Below are positions 9,422-18,120 of a stretch of 64,000 nt of DNA, one piece after another. Source of the stretch: Methylocapsa sp. S129 (GTDB taxonomy: Bacteria; Pseudomonadota; Alphaproteobacteria; Rhizobiales; Beijerinckiaceae). Location of the stretch: contig NZ_LMUI01000060.1 in assembly GCF_009765995.1 (NCBI RefSeq), positions 80,218 through 144,217 on the forward strand, given 5' to 3'. The position numbers and the translations under genes are program-made. Numbering within the stretch: position 1 is the first letter of the stretch; each line of letters starts with the position of its first letter. The notes below the pieces were generated by a model that had not been told where the DNA came from, did not search any database, and saw nothing but the letters and a program-made list of their open reading frames with translations.

Positions 9422-9762
9422 GGACAGGTCCTCCAGCGGCGAGATTGAAGCGTCACTGCGACGAAGTGTGTGACTCAACGTCGATCCGGCCATTAATCGG
9501 CGGGGAGCTCGACGCCAATCGACGTTGTAGGTCTTTGACCGAGCTAATGATAGAGCGTTCGAGAGGCGGCGCCGAGGGATAGCCTATGGCCGTTGCGACT
9601 CGTATAAAATTGTGAGTGGAATGCCTGCGTTTCGTCCGGCTGCGCCTTGGTGAAAGGGCGTTATTAAACCGCGCTGTCGCGCGCACGAGGCCGCAAATTA
9701 CTGGATGCGTTGCGATTGACTAGCGCGCCGCCCGCTTATTCCCCGTTTCGTGCCCGAAGAGA
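9422..9762. other. Intergenic stretch between DoeA-like and P450 genes
   Basis: This stretch of about 340 bases lies upstream of the DoeA-like gene and downstream of the P450 gene. Only short unsupported frames occur. It must hold the promoter of the DoeA-like gene, but I see no convincing operator or terminator. Confidence 0.4.
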
Positions 9763-11940
9763 TCAAATATCCAGTACGATAACTCTACTTTTAGATCGCG
9801 AACAGCAGACGGCTATTCTGTCGTTCTCGGCTTTCTCCGCATCTGTCAGCACCATATCGCGGTGATCCGGCCGACCCTCGATAACGCGCGTCAGGCAACT
9901 ACCGCACACGCCATTCCGACAACCTGTCTCAACGCGATAGCCGGCTCGAGTGACCGCCGCGAGAATGGTCTCGGCCGGGCCAACCTCGATTCGGCGCCCT
10001 GATCTTGCGGCCATGACGGTAAACGGGTCGCCGTTGACGTCGATCTCCGCCCCAAAGTGCTCCTGGCGCACTTGCTCGGTTGGGATTCCAGCAATGCGCG
10101 CGGCTCCCGCGACGTAATCCATATAGCCGCGAGGGCCGCAGATATAGATCAGCGCGCCGGCCGGCGCATTTCGTATTTCCGAGGCCGCGTTGAGCGCCTG
10201 CTCGGCGCCGCCGTCGTCGAAATGTAGTCGAATGTCTTCCCGGAACGGCAGCGTCTCGATTTGTTCGGCCCAGGCCAGCCGAGATCTGCTGCGCGCCGAA
10301 GCGTGCCAGGTGAACGCTCGCCCGAGTTCGTGCAGCCGCCAGGCCATCGCGAGGATAGGCGTCAGGCCGATGCCGCCGGAGAAGAGGAGGTAGCGGCTGG
10401 CTGTTTCATCGAGCGCAAAATGATTGCGAGGGCGCGACAGCCTGACCGCGCCGCCGGTCTCAAACTTCGCGTGGATGGCCTCGGAGCCGCCGCGTGATTG
10501 GGGGTCGCGCTGCACCGCGATAAGGTAGCGCCCGAGCTTTGTCGGTCCCGTTAAAGAGTATTGCCGAACGACCCCGTCCCGGACATGGATATCGATGTGC
10601 GCGCCGGGCGACCAAGATGGGAAGACGTCGCCGCCCGCCGGCTCGATCTCGAAGCTCATCGTGTCGTCCGTCAGCCGCTCGCGCGCGATGACGCGACCCA
10701 TGAGCGGCGTTAGCTCCGCCCAAGGGGCTTCGAGGGCTTGTTTCGACCTCCAGCTTTCCGATGCTGCCGATAGGGGAATGAACTTGGTCGGCAAGGATGA
10801 AAAGCTGTAGATGGTGTTGTTGAGGCCGACAATGGCTTCGCCGACCTCAATCGCTTCGACGCGCGGGATCATGGCTTCGAGAAGCGCGATCATCTCCATT
10901 TGCGCCAGATGCATCCCGACGCACATGTGAATGCCGCTGCCGAAGCCGAGATGGTGGCGTGGGTTGCGGGTAATGTCGAAATCGTTCGGCCTCTCGAAGA
11001 CAAGTTCATCCCGATTCGCCGAAGCGAACACCATCATGACGCGCGCGCCTTCCGGGATCATCGTGCCGCTCACCTCGACGTCGCGCGCTGTGTGGCGACA
11101 GAACGAGCGTACCGGCGAGGCCATGCGGACAGCCTCGTTCGCCGCACTGCGCGCCAATTCTGGACGCGCGCGCAGCAGCGCCCATTGGTCCGGATTCTTC
11201 CCGAGTCGCCAGATCAACTGGCCCGTCGCCGAGATCGTCGTGTCCAGGCTGGGGTTCAGATAATCTCGCATCGACACCGGCGCGAGTTCGGCGGGTAGGG
11301 CGCCCTCATCGACAAGATCGAATAGGCGGCGCGTCCAACTTCCTGATTTGAGCATTGCAGGCGTTTGCGTCTGTGCGAACCTGCGTTGCTCGAGGAAAAC
11401 GGCGAGCGCGGCCTTGCCGCGAGCGTTCTGCACGCCGAGCAAATCGAAAGTCGCATTGGCCCAGCGCAGCATGTTCTCGCGGCCGTAGTCGGGTAGCCCG
11501 ACGAGGTCCCGGACGATGGTGAGAGGCAAATGAGTCGCCAAGTCGCGCATCGTTTCGAAGTCGCCTACGGCGACAAGTCGATCGATTAGCTGTTCCGCCG
11601 ATTCGTTGATGAGCGGGCGAATTTGATCAAGCGCGCCTGGCAACAGCGGAGCAGAAGTCGCTTGCCGGATGGCGTGGTGCCGCGCTCCGTCGGATGCCGC
11701 GGAGTTTCCACGCGTGACCTCGTTGGCGAGCGGATCAGCGGCGACGCCGCGGCCGCTGATGAACGTGTCATGATCCCTCAAGGCGTCGGCCACTTCGGCA
11801 TGACGGACCAGCGCGAAATTCTCGTGTCGCGGCAGCCAAACCACCGGCCCGAGTTCCCGCATCCGGGCGTAGTGCGGCCAAGGATTTCGTATGAAATCGT
11901 TTGAGTAGAAGTCGGCGTCATAGATCGGAGCGTCGGGCAT
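9763..11940 (-). CDS. Self-sufficient cytochrome P450 fused to FMN/2Fe-2S reductase
   Basis: One 725-residue chain carries its own electron-transfer domains. Residues 1-390 are a P450: I-helix NPSLDTTI (229-236), ExxR at 269-272 and heme loop FGSGIHMCVG with Cys340. The loop resembles bacterial CYP199-type aromatic-acid demethylases. Residues about 405-625 are a phthalate-dioxygenase-reductase-like module with RQYSLTG (459-465), GGIGLTP (522-528) and CGPRGYM (601-607). Residues about 630-725 are a plant-type ferredoxin with Cys674, Cys679, Cys682 and Cys712. The layout matches the CYP116B class. The ATG at 11940 is preferred over an upstream TTG. Position beside gentisate dioxygenase suggests it makes gentisate, for example by hydroxylation or O-demethylation of an aromatic acid (inference). 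Confidence 0.9.
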   Translation of the reverse strand: MPDAPIYDADFYSNDFIRNPWPHYARMRELGPVVWLPRHENFALVRHAEVADALRDHDTFISGRGVAADPLANEVTRGNSAASDGARHHAIRQATSAPLLPGALDQIRPLINESAEQLIDRLVAVGDFETMRDLATHLPLTIVRDLVGLPDYGRENMLRWANATFDLLGVQNARGKAALAVFLEQRRFAQTQTPAMLKSGSWTRRLFDLVDEGALPAELAPVSMRDYLNPSLDTTISATGQLIWRLGKNPDQWALLRARPELARSAANEAVRMASPVRSFCRHTARDVEVSGTMIPEGARVMMVFASANRDELVFERPNDFDITRNPRHHLGFGSGIHMCVGMHLAQMEMIALLEAMIPRVEAIEVGEAIVGLNNTIYSFSSLPTKFIPLSAASESWRSKQALEAPWAELTPLMGRVIARERLTDDTMSFEIEPAGGDVFPSWSPGAHIDIHVRDGVVRQYSLTGPTKLGRYLIAVQRDPQSRGGSEAIHAKFETGGAVRLSRPRNHFALDETASRYLLFSGGIGLTPILAMAWRLHELGRAFTWHASARSRSRLAWAEQIETLPFREDIRLHFDDGGAEQALNAASEIRNAPAGALIYICGPRGYMDYVAGAARIAGIPTEQVRQEHFGAEIDVNGDPFTVMAARSGRRIEVGPAETILAAVTRAGYRVETGCRNGVCGSCLTRVIEGRPDHRDMVLTDAEKAENDRIAVCCSRSKSRVIVLDI

Positions 11941-12025
11941 AAACTCAGTCCGCCGTCGAAACAATGGTCCGCCGTACGACGGCGACGCACACCGATGTCG
12001 ACATAGTCAATCTCCTTCTCGGCAA

Positions 12026-12655
12026 CTAGCGGGCCGAACTTGCGGGCCAAACCGGACGCGGCATGGAGAAAAGGTCCGTCGTGCGAACGTACATGTCCGC
12101 GCCGTGCATGCGCCCGATGAGGTTCATCGCCTCCGTCTGCACGCGCGGTCGGTCGCCGACGATCAAAACCGCCTCGGCGAAGTGCGCCATGACGACTTGA
12201 CCCAGGATGAGCGTCTGGCAGGGGCCAGTTTCGATCAATTGGAGCGTCCGGCATTCGAACGCCACAGGCGAGTCTCTGACGCGCGGCGGCCCGACCTTCG
12301 TGCTGCGCGTCGTCTCGATTCCGGCGTGAGCCAACTCGTCAATCTCAGGAGGGGCGTCGATGCACGTGGCGTTCATCGCTTCCTTCATCTTGTCAGGTAC
12401 GAGATTCACGACGAACTCGCCCGTTTCCATGACGTTGGCCACCGTATCCTTGTGTCCGATGCGACCAGGCAGCGCGCCGATGGCCAGGATCGGCGGCTCC
12501 GAGCCCATCATATTGAAGAATGAATAGGGAGCCGCGTTGAGCACGCCAGCGCCCGATCGGCTGACAACCCAGGCGATAGGCCGGGGAACGATGCTCGAGA
12601 CCATAAGTCTGTAGCAGGCCTCGGCGGTCATCGATTCGAAATCGAAACTGCGCAT
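12026..12655 (-). CDS. Flavin-reductase-like FMN-binding split-barrel protein
   Basis: A 209-residue protein with the flavin reductase-like fold: SSIVPRPIAWV near residue 20, NAAPYSFFNMMGSEPPIL, then GEFVVNLV. Members bind FMN and either reduce flavin for a partner oxygenase or act on small substrates. The neighbouring P450 already has its own reductase, so a separate step is possible. It sits between the P450 and the FAH-family gene in a minus-strand run that starts with gentisate dioxygenase. The exact role is unknown. Confidence 0.75.
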   Translation of the reverse strand: MRSFDFESMTAEACYRLMVSSIVPRPIAWVVSRSGAGVLNAAPYSFFNMMGSEPPILAIGALPGRIGHKDTVANVMETGEFVVNLVPDKMKEAMNATCIDAPPEIDELAHAGIETTRSTKVGPPRVRDSPVAFECRTLQLIETGPCQTLILGQVVMAHFAEAVLIVGDRPRVQTEAMNLIGRMHGADMYVRTTDLFSMPRPVWPASSAR

Positions 12656-12691
12656 CCAGGTACCGGCCCTTCATTGCTGTGAAGTGAATCG

Positions 12692-13603
12692 TCAGGCTCT
12701 GACAACCGGATGGCGGATCGACCCGATTCCTTCGATCCCAGCCTCGACGACATCGCCGGGCCATAACCATTCCTGCGGCGTCCGTCCCGCACCAACGCCA
12801 TCGGGCGTTCCTGTCGCAATGATGTCGCCGGGTTCGAGCGTCATGACGGATGAGAGGTCCGCGATGAGTTCGGGGATCTTAAACAGCATATGTCGGGTAT
12901 TGGATCTTTGCTTCTCCACGCCATTGACTCTGAGCCAAAGTTCGAGACCGTGCGGCTCGGTCATTTCGTCCGCCGTCACGATGCAGGGGCCAAACGGTGC
13001 GAAAGTGTCCTGTCCCTTCGACACGATCCACTGACCGGCGCGGCGGCAGTCACGCGCGCTGATGTCGATCATCACGCTATAGCCAAAGACGTGATCGAGA
13101 GCTTGGTCCACACCGACCCGCCGCGCTGTCTGGCCGACGATCACCGCCAGTTCGACCTCCCAATCCAATTGCTGCGTGATGGCCGCGTCATGCTGGATGG
13201 CGTCCCCCGGGCCGATGACGGTCGTGGGCGGCTTGCTGAAGACAACCGGCTGCTTGGGCAGGTCTTTGGACGTGTCGAGGCTGCGACTCGATTCCGCGAC
13301 ATGCTCCACATAGTTCAACCCAATCCCGAAGATGTTCTTGCGCGGGACGGGGATAGGCGCGAGCAGCCGGACATTGGAAAGGGGCAGGACCGCTTCGATC
13401 GGCCAGTCATCCAAACCTTTCTGCAGAATCCGGGCAGTCGCTCGCGTCACAGCAGGGCCTCTGCTGATGAATTCAAGCATGTTGGACGGCAGCTTTAAAT
13501 CGCTGCCGGCCCCAAGCGCCTCGACATCCACGACGAAGCCGTCGGACAGCGCTCCGAGCCTGGCTCGGCTTTCGATCGATCGTCGGTAAGTAACAAGTTT
13601 CAT
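12692..13603 (-). CDS. Fumarylacetoacetate hydrolase family protein, probable fumarylpyruvate/maleylpyruvate hydrolase
   Basis: A 303-residue FAH-family enzyme. The metal ligand set appears as the Glu pair in DWEVELAVIVG and the Asp in FGYSVMIDISARD; the family pattern IFGIGLNYVEHVAES and the end motif LEPGDIIATGTPDGVG are present. In gentisate catabolism this family hydrolyses fumarylpyruvate (or maleylpyruvate directly) to pyruvate and fumarate (or maleate). No maleylpyruvate isomerase gene is visible nearby, so direct maleylpyruvate hydrolysis or an isomerase elsewhere is possible. The ATG at 13603 is used; a GTG three codons earlier is an alternative. It lies just downstream of gentisate dioxygenase. 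Confidence 0.85.
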   Translation of the reverse strand: MKLVTYRRSIESRARLGALSDGFVVDVEALGAGSDLKLPSNMLEFISRGPAVTRATARILQKGLDDWPIEAVLPLSNVRLLAPIPVPRKNIFGIGLNYVEHVAESSRSLDTSKDLPKQPVVFSKPPTTVIGPGDAIQHDAAITQQLDWEVELAVIVGQTARRVGVDQALDHVFGYSVMIDISARDCRRAGQWIVSKGQDTFAPFGPCIVTADEMTEPHGLELWLRVNGVEKQRSNTRHMLFKIPELIADLSSVMTLEPGDIIATGTPDGVGAGRTPQEWLWPGDVVEAGIEGIGSIRHPVVRA

Positions 13604-13718
13604 CTGTCCCACATCGTCTGGATCGGCTTCAGATCAATCGGAAGGTCCGCGCCGCGAGGTTCAAGGCTCCTCGAAAAGGCGCCAGCGTTCCGTCTCGGCC
13701 CAGAGAGATTTTCGCCGC

Positions 13719-14837
13719 TCACTGTGGTTGATGACCGCCGTTGTCGCCGTAGGCTTCCTCACGATACAGCCCCAACGCCGTCATCACGGGAAGGTCGTTG
13801 AAGCAGAACAGACAAGCGTCCTCGCTGTTCGAGGCGTTGCCATGTTCATGGAACGTCCATGCGGGGAGACAGAAGATGTCGCGCTCGCCCCAATTGAACC
13901 GCTTGCCGTCGATGATCGAATATCCTTCGCCCTTAGCGCATTGGTAGAGGTAGCTGCCGGTGTGCCGATGCGCCTTGGTCCGTTCTCCCGGCCGCAACAA
14001 TTGCATGCTGGCGCCGATGGTCTGCATTACCGGACCGCCGGTTCTTGGGTTGATGTAACGCATCATCACGCCGTCGTAGGGCGAACCGTCGGTCGATTTG
14101 GAGTAGCGCAGAAGCGCCTCATATGTCGGGCCCCATTCGTATTTGAGAAGGGGCGAATAGCCCTGCGACCACGCATTATCGATGGGCTGAAGGCCCGGAG
14201 CCCCCCACGCGTGGGACATGTCGTCGACCGGAAAAGTTGCCGGCTGGGTCAAATCCGGATGAACGACGTAGAAGTTGGCCTCCAGGCAATTCACGAGCGG
14301 GATGTCGAGTCCGTCCTGCCAGATGCACGGCGTCCCGCTTTCCTCCACGGCATGCTCGTGCCACGTGCCGTTGGGCGTGAGAACGAAATCATTCCGGCCG
14401 AGCGTCATCTTGTGCCCGTCGACGATCGTATAAGCGCCGGTTCCTTCCATGATGAAGCGAAGCGCGGAAGCCGAATGGGCGTGAGCGGAAGCGCGCTCGC
14501 CGGGATTCATCACCTGAAGACCAGAATACAGCCAGCCGACGGCGGCGGACACATCGCGACGACCGGGATTATTGAGATAGATGACCCGCCGGCCCGCCTT
14601 CTCCGGCGTCACCAGATCCACCGATCGAAGGACATGCTCGCGCAGGTCCTTGTAACGCCACAGTACCGCCTCAGAACTGGATTTTGGCTGCCACGGTTCG
14701 ATCTTGTTGGCGACGGTCCAGAGCGCGCCGGCGTCGAGGCTATCGAGTTCATTGTAATAGGCCAGCAACTCGGGCGTATCTTCGACATTGGCCCTGCCGG
14801 CAATATCTTCCCGGTGGTTCTCGCGCTCGCTCGACAT
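13719..14837 (-). CDS. gtdA: Gentisate 1,2-dioxygenase
   Basis: A 372-residue double-cupin ring-cleaving dioxygenase. It opens gentisate between the carboxyl- and hydroxyl-bearing carbons to maleylpyruvate using Fe(II). The N-terminal cupin carries the iron ligands His119 and His121 (ASAHAHSASALRF) and His160 (GTWHEH). Length and motifs fit GtdA; the related salicylate 1,2-dioxygenase is an alternative that motifs alone do not exclude. The ATG at 14837 is chosen because AGGAG lies six bases upstream; an in-frame ATG two codons earlier abuts that ribosome site. It is the first gene of the minus-strand operon that continues into FAH, flavin-reductase-like and P450 genes, and it diverges from a GntR regulator. 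Confidence 0.9.
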   Translation of the reverse strand: MSSERENHREDIAGRANVEDTPELLAYYNELDSLDAGALWTVANKIEPWQPKSSSEAVLWRYKDLREHVLRSVDLVTPEKAGRRVIYLNNPGRRDVSAAVGWLYSGLQVMNPGERASAHAHSASALRFIMEGTGAYTIVDGHKMTLGRNDFVLTPNGTWHEHAVEESGTPCIWQDGLDIPLVNCLEANFYVVHPDLTQPATFPVDDMSHAWGAPGLQPIDNAWSQGYSPLLKYEWGPTYEALLRYSKSTDGSPYDGVMMRYINPRTGGPVMQTIGASMQLLRPGERTKAHRHTGSYLYQCAKGEGYSIIDGKRFNWGERDIFCLPAWTFHEHGNASNSEDACLFCFNDLPVMTALGLYREEAYGDNGGHQPQ

Positions 14838-14892
14838 GATCATCTCCTGAGATCGCGGGCAGTGAAGCACGGCAGCCCCCCATTATGTCAAC

Positions 14893-14926
14893 ATATTTTA
14901 TAAAAAAATGATATTGCATAAAATAT
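14893..14926. promoter_or_regulatory. AT-rich inverted repeat, candidate GntR operator/promoter
   Basis: Perfect nine-base arms ATATTTTAT (14893-14901) and ATAAAATAT (14918-14926) lie in the divergent gap between gentisate dioxygenase and the GntR gene, with 16 bases between them. The AT content stands out in this GC-rich DNA. It is the best candidate for the binding site of the adjacent regulator and for the two promoters. Confidence 0.5.
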
Positions 14927-14963
14927 TCAATGGCCGTAAGCCGGGATTCATGGAAGCGATAAA

Positions 14964-15722
14964 ATGAGCGTTATTCAACGGAGCTTGGCCGACAACCACG
15001 AAGTCTCGCTCGCGGACCGGGCCTATTCCGTACTCCGCAGGGACATCCTTGACGGGGCGTTCGATCCTGGCCAGCCCCTGCGCCTCGAAGCCTTGAAGGA
15101 GCGATACGGGTTGAGTTTCTCCCCGATCCGCGAGGCGTTGACGCGCCTAAGCTCGGATCATCTGGTCGTGCTGTCGAGCTTAAGAGGCTTCAGGGTGGCG
15201 CCAGTGTCGCTCGACGAGATGTGGGACCTGATCTCGACCCGTCTTCTGATCGAACGCGAAGCTCTGCGGCGGTCCATCGCCAAGGGAGATGATTTCTGGG
15301 AGGCCGCGATTCTCGCCGCCTTTCATGCGCTCCGCCGGAGTTCGGAGCGGATCAGTTCGGACGCGGCGGCCCATGAAGAGTTGGAGCATCGGCATGCCGA
15401 CTTCCACACCGCCTTGATTGCAGGATGTGGCTCGCCGTCGCTGCTGAAGATCGCCGCCAAGCTCTACATGCAGTCCGAGCGTTATCGCCGACCCACCCTG
15501 TTTCGAGAAAACAGCTCGGCTAGGGACGTCATGGGCGAGCACGAAGTCATCATGGCGGCGACAATCGGCCGTCGATCCGCCGAAGCGCTGAGCGCTCTCA
15601 CCGGTCACTACGAAAAAACTGGCCACACCATCGAGGCCGTGCTTTCGAAAACGGCGGTCGCATCCAAGCCGCATGGGCGCAGACGCTCCAAAGTTGCGTC
15701 AGCGGAAAGCCAAGCGTCCTGA
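14964..15722 (+). CDS. GntR-family (FCD) transcriptional regulator of the gentisate module
   Basis: A 252-residue regulator with an N-terminal winged helix (LADRAYSVLRRDILDGAFDPGQPL, then LSFSPIREALTRLSSDHLV) and an all-helical FCD effector domain. It contains the metal-ligand-like HADFHTALI and the late GEHEVIMAA segment. The C-terminal ~30 residues are basic and look disordered. It is divergent from gentisate dioxygenase across an AT-rich inverted repeat, so it is probably a local repressor responding to an aromatic acid or its ring-cleavage product. Confidence 0.85.
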   Translation: MSVIQRSLADNHEVSLADRAYSVLRRDILDGAFDPGQPLRLEALKERYGLSFSPIREALTRLSSDHLVVLSSLRGFRVAPVSLDEMWDLISTRLLIEREALRRSIAKGDDFWEAAILAAFHALRRSSERISSDAAAHEELEHRHADFHTALIAGCGSPSLLKIAAKLYMQSERYRRPTLFRENSSARDVMGEHEVIMAATIGRRSAEALSALTGHYEKTGHTIEAVLSKTAVASKPHGRRRSKVASAESQAS

Positions 15723-15857
15723 AAGCATGATGATCTCCTCGTTTGTCCGCACGCCGGAATGGTGTGCAGAAAAGTGGTAGGGAGGCGGACGGCCTAACGG
15801 AAGACGCTGAGCCAGCGAGTGAGGCCGGAAGTGATCGCGATGCGATCGGAATAGCTC

Positions 15858-16866
15858 GCAAGATCATGGCGGGCATTGACTGGCGCCTCGACGGGCCGAG
15901 GCGTCACATCGGTTTGCTCCGCACATCCGCTGGTGATCGAGGCGCCGCTGCGCCAGGCTATGGGGAGTGGCGCGCCAGCACTGATCGAGGCGACCTACAA
16001 TCAGGTCAACCATCGCGGCGGCTACACTGGCATGGCGCCGGCCGACTTTCGAAGATTGGTGGACGGCACCGCTCACAAGGTCGGCTTCGATCCCTCGCGC
16101 CTGATCCTTGGGGGCGATCACCTAGGTCCAAACCCCTGGAAGCACCATGCGGCGGAAGAGGCCATGCATGAGGCGGCCATGATGGTCGAAGCCTACGTTC
16201 GGGCGGGGTTCGAGAAGATTCATCACGACGCCAGCATGGGTTGTCTTGGCGAGCCCCCAGCACTCCCAGACGAACTCACCACCGGGCGCGCGGCAACGCT
16301 AGCAGCCGTCTCCGAGGCCGGTGCTGTAAGCAAGCCGATCTATGTCATCGGCGCCGAAGTCCCTTTCCAGGCGGGGCAGTCAGCGCTTCCCATGCAATCG
16401 ATATCACCAGCTCCGATGCCGTCCGCCGGACGATCGAGGTTCATCGAGATGCCTTCGCGAAGCTGAATCTCCAAGGCGCATTTTCGAGGGCTATTGCGGC
16501 TGTCGTGCAGCCAAGTGTCGAGTTTGGGGATAACTGGGTCCATGTCTTTGACCAGACGACAGCGCGCGATCTGAGTGCTGCACTCTACGACCTGCCCGGC
16601 TTCGCGTTCGAAGCGCACTCCACCGACTATCAGCCGCAATATGCGCTTGACGGTCTCGTCAGGACTGGCTTCGCAATCTTGAAGGTCGGACCCGAACTGA
16701 CCTTCGCCTTACGGGAAGCCCTATACGGCCTCGATATGATCGCGACTGAACCGACCGGCGATGCGCGTTCGAATTTGCGGCAAGCAATGGAAGAAGCGAT
16801 GCTCGCGGACCCTCGCCATTGGCAGCCTTACTATCAAGGCGACGAGCGCGAGCTTGGCGACGGCAG
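15858..16866 (+). pseudogene. Decayed GatZ/KbaZ-type tagatose-bisphosphate aldolase subunit gene
   Basis: Strong family similarity runs through two frames. The first frame gives GVTSVCSAHPLVIEAPL, NHRGGYTGMAPADFRRLV, RLILGGDHLGPNPWKHH and EKIHHDASMGCLGEPP. Near 16361-16368 (gtccctttccagg) one base has been lost and similarity continues one frame over: GGAVSASHAIDITSSDAV, VVQPSVEFGDNWVH, FEAHSTDYQPQYALDGLV and FAILKVGPELTFALREALYG. Similarity ends near DERELG; the normal last ~70 residues are absent. A stop just upstream leaves no normal ATG start. No tagatose or galactitol genes are nearby, so this is an isolated remnant. Confidence 0.85.
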
Positions 16867-16890
16867 GCGAGAGGCTGGGCTCGCGCGTTC

Positions 16891-17289
16891 TCAACCTATA
16901 GCCGCGTGCGTCGGCGACCAACGGCGGCTGGTTTCCTTCGAACTGTCGTACTGAGCCTCGAAAATCGACGAGGCAAGCGTCGCGCGGACGTGCAACGTTT
17001 CAGTTCCGATGTTGCGAAAGCCATGCGACGCGCCTGCCGGTATAAGGACAGACTGATTTGCGCCGGCGACCGACTTCTCGCTGTTCACCCATATTTCGGC
17101 GCTGCCCGAAATCACTTCCAGGACTTCTTCGACGGCGTGGACGTGCGTGGGGGCCCCGAGACCGGGATCGCAGAACTGATCGAAGATACAGAGCTGACGG
17201 CCGCCGAACAGGTGTGACATCCGCATCTGCGTCATCACGCCATCGCGCCATCGTTCGAGTGGATGGTCAGCGTGGTTGAGGACTTCCAT
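16891..17289 (-). CDS. Small cupin-domain protein
   Basis: A 132-residue single-domain cupin with the metal-binding pattern around THVHAVEEVLEVISGSAEIWV and a second His in SHGFRNIG. It lies 87 bases downstream of the ATPase gene livF on the same strand, so it may be the last gene of the Liv operon. Single cupins can be isomerases, dioxygenases or binding proteins; the substrate cannot be told. The 3' end overlaps the decayed tail of the aldolase pseudogene region. Confidence 0.65.
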   Translation of the reverse strand: MEVLNHADHPLERWRDGVMTQMRMSHLFGGRQLCIFDQFCDPGLGAPTHVHAVEEVLEVISGSAEIWVNSEKSVAGANQSVLIPAGASHGFRNIGTETLHVRATLASSIFEAQYDSSKETSRRWSPTHAAIG

Positions 17290-17376
17290 GGCGGCGACCT
17301 TTCGATGACGTGTTCCAATTGATGATCTCAGTCGGGTCGGGCAGTCACTCCGCTGGAGCCGCCCCCCGCGCCTACG

Positions 17377-18120
17377 CTAGGCCACGCGAGGCAGGTACAA
17401 GTCGCGCACCCGCTCATCGCCACGCAGCGTATCGGCCGGCCCCGCGCAATGCACGCGACCATGTTCAAAGGCGTAGATAAAATCGGCGATCTCAAACGAG
17501 AGGTCGACGTTCTGCTCGACCAGGATGATCGAGACGCCGCGTTCGGCAAGCCGGATCACGATCTCGAATATCTGGTGGATTACGATGGGCGCGAGCCCGA
17601 GCGAGGGCTCGTCGAGCAGCAGAAGTTCGGGATTGCCCATCAGCGCCCGGGCGACGGCGAGCATTTGCTGCTGGCCGCCCGACAGACGGCTTGCCGATTG
17701 CGTCCGCCGCTCGCCCAGCATCGGGAACAGGCTGTAAACCTCTTCGAAGAGCTCCGCACGGCTCTTGCCACGACCCGGCAGAAACCCCGCAATCAGGTTC
17801 TCCTCGACCGAGAGGTGCTGGAACACGCGCCGTCCCTCGGGACAATGGCCAAGACCCCGGCGGGCCATCTGAAAGGGCTTGGCGCCCTGAACAGGCTCGC
17901 CCTTGAAGGCGATGCGGCCGGCGATCGGGCGGCACAGTCCGCTGACGGTGCGCAGCAGGGTCGTCTTGCCGGCGCCATTCGGGCCGATAATGCAGACGAC
18001 CTCGCCTGCAAAGAGTTCAAGACTGACCCCATGCAAGACCTTCACCCGCTCGTAGCCGGACTCGATTGCGTCGACCGCGAGCAGCGGCTTCGATGTTCCC
18101 CATCGCTCCGGGTTGGCCAA
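17377..18120 (-). CDS. livF: Branched-chain-amino-acid-type ABC importer ATPase (LivF)
   Basis: A 247-residue cytoplasmic ATPase with Walker A GPNGAGKTTLL, signature RLSGGQQQMLAVARALM and Walker B LLLLDEPSLGLAP; the last is typical of LivF. The start at 18120 gives an unusual 104-base overlap with the end of livG, whose C-terminal tail is correspondingly longer than usual. The substrate of Liv-type systems ranges from branched-chain amino acids to urea and aromatic acids; here the divergent amino-acid operon suggests an amino or imino acid. Confidence 0.9.
   Translation of the reverse strand: MANPERWGTSKPLLAVDAIESGYERVKVLHGVSLELFAGEVVCIIGPNGAGKTTLLRTVSGLCRPIAGRIAFKGEPVQGAKPFQMARRGLGHCPEGRRVFQHLSVEENLIAGFLPGRGKSRAELFEEVYSLFPMLGERRTQSASRLSGGQQQMLAVARALMGNPELLLLDEPSLGLAPIVIHQIFEIVIRLAERGVSIILVEQNVDLSFEIADFIYAFEHGRVHCAGPADTLRGDERVRDLYLPRVA

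Noticed and set aside
8117-9448. 443-codon plus-strand frame
   Set aside because: Antisense shadow of the DoeA-like gene; no recognisable protein pattern.
13728-14903. 391-codon plus-strand frame
   Set aside because: Antisense shadow of gentisate 1,2-dioxygenase.
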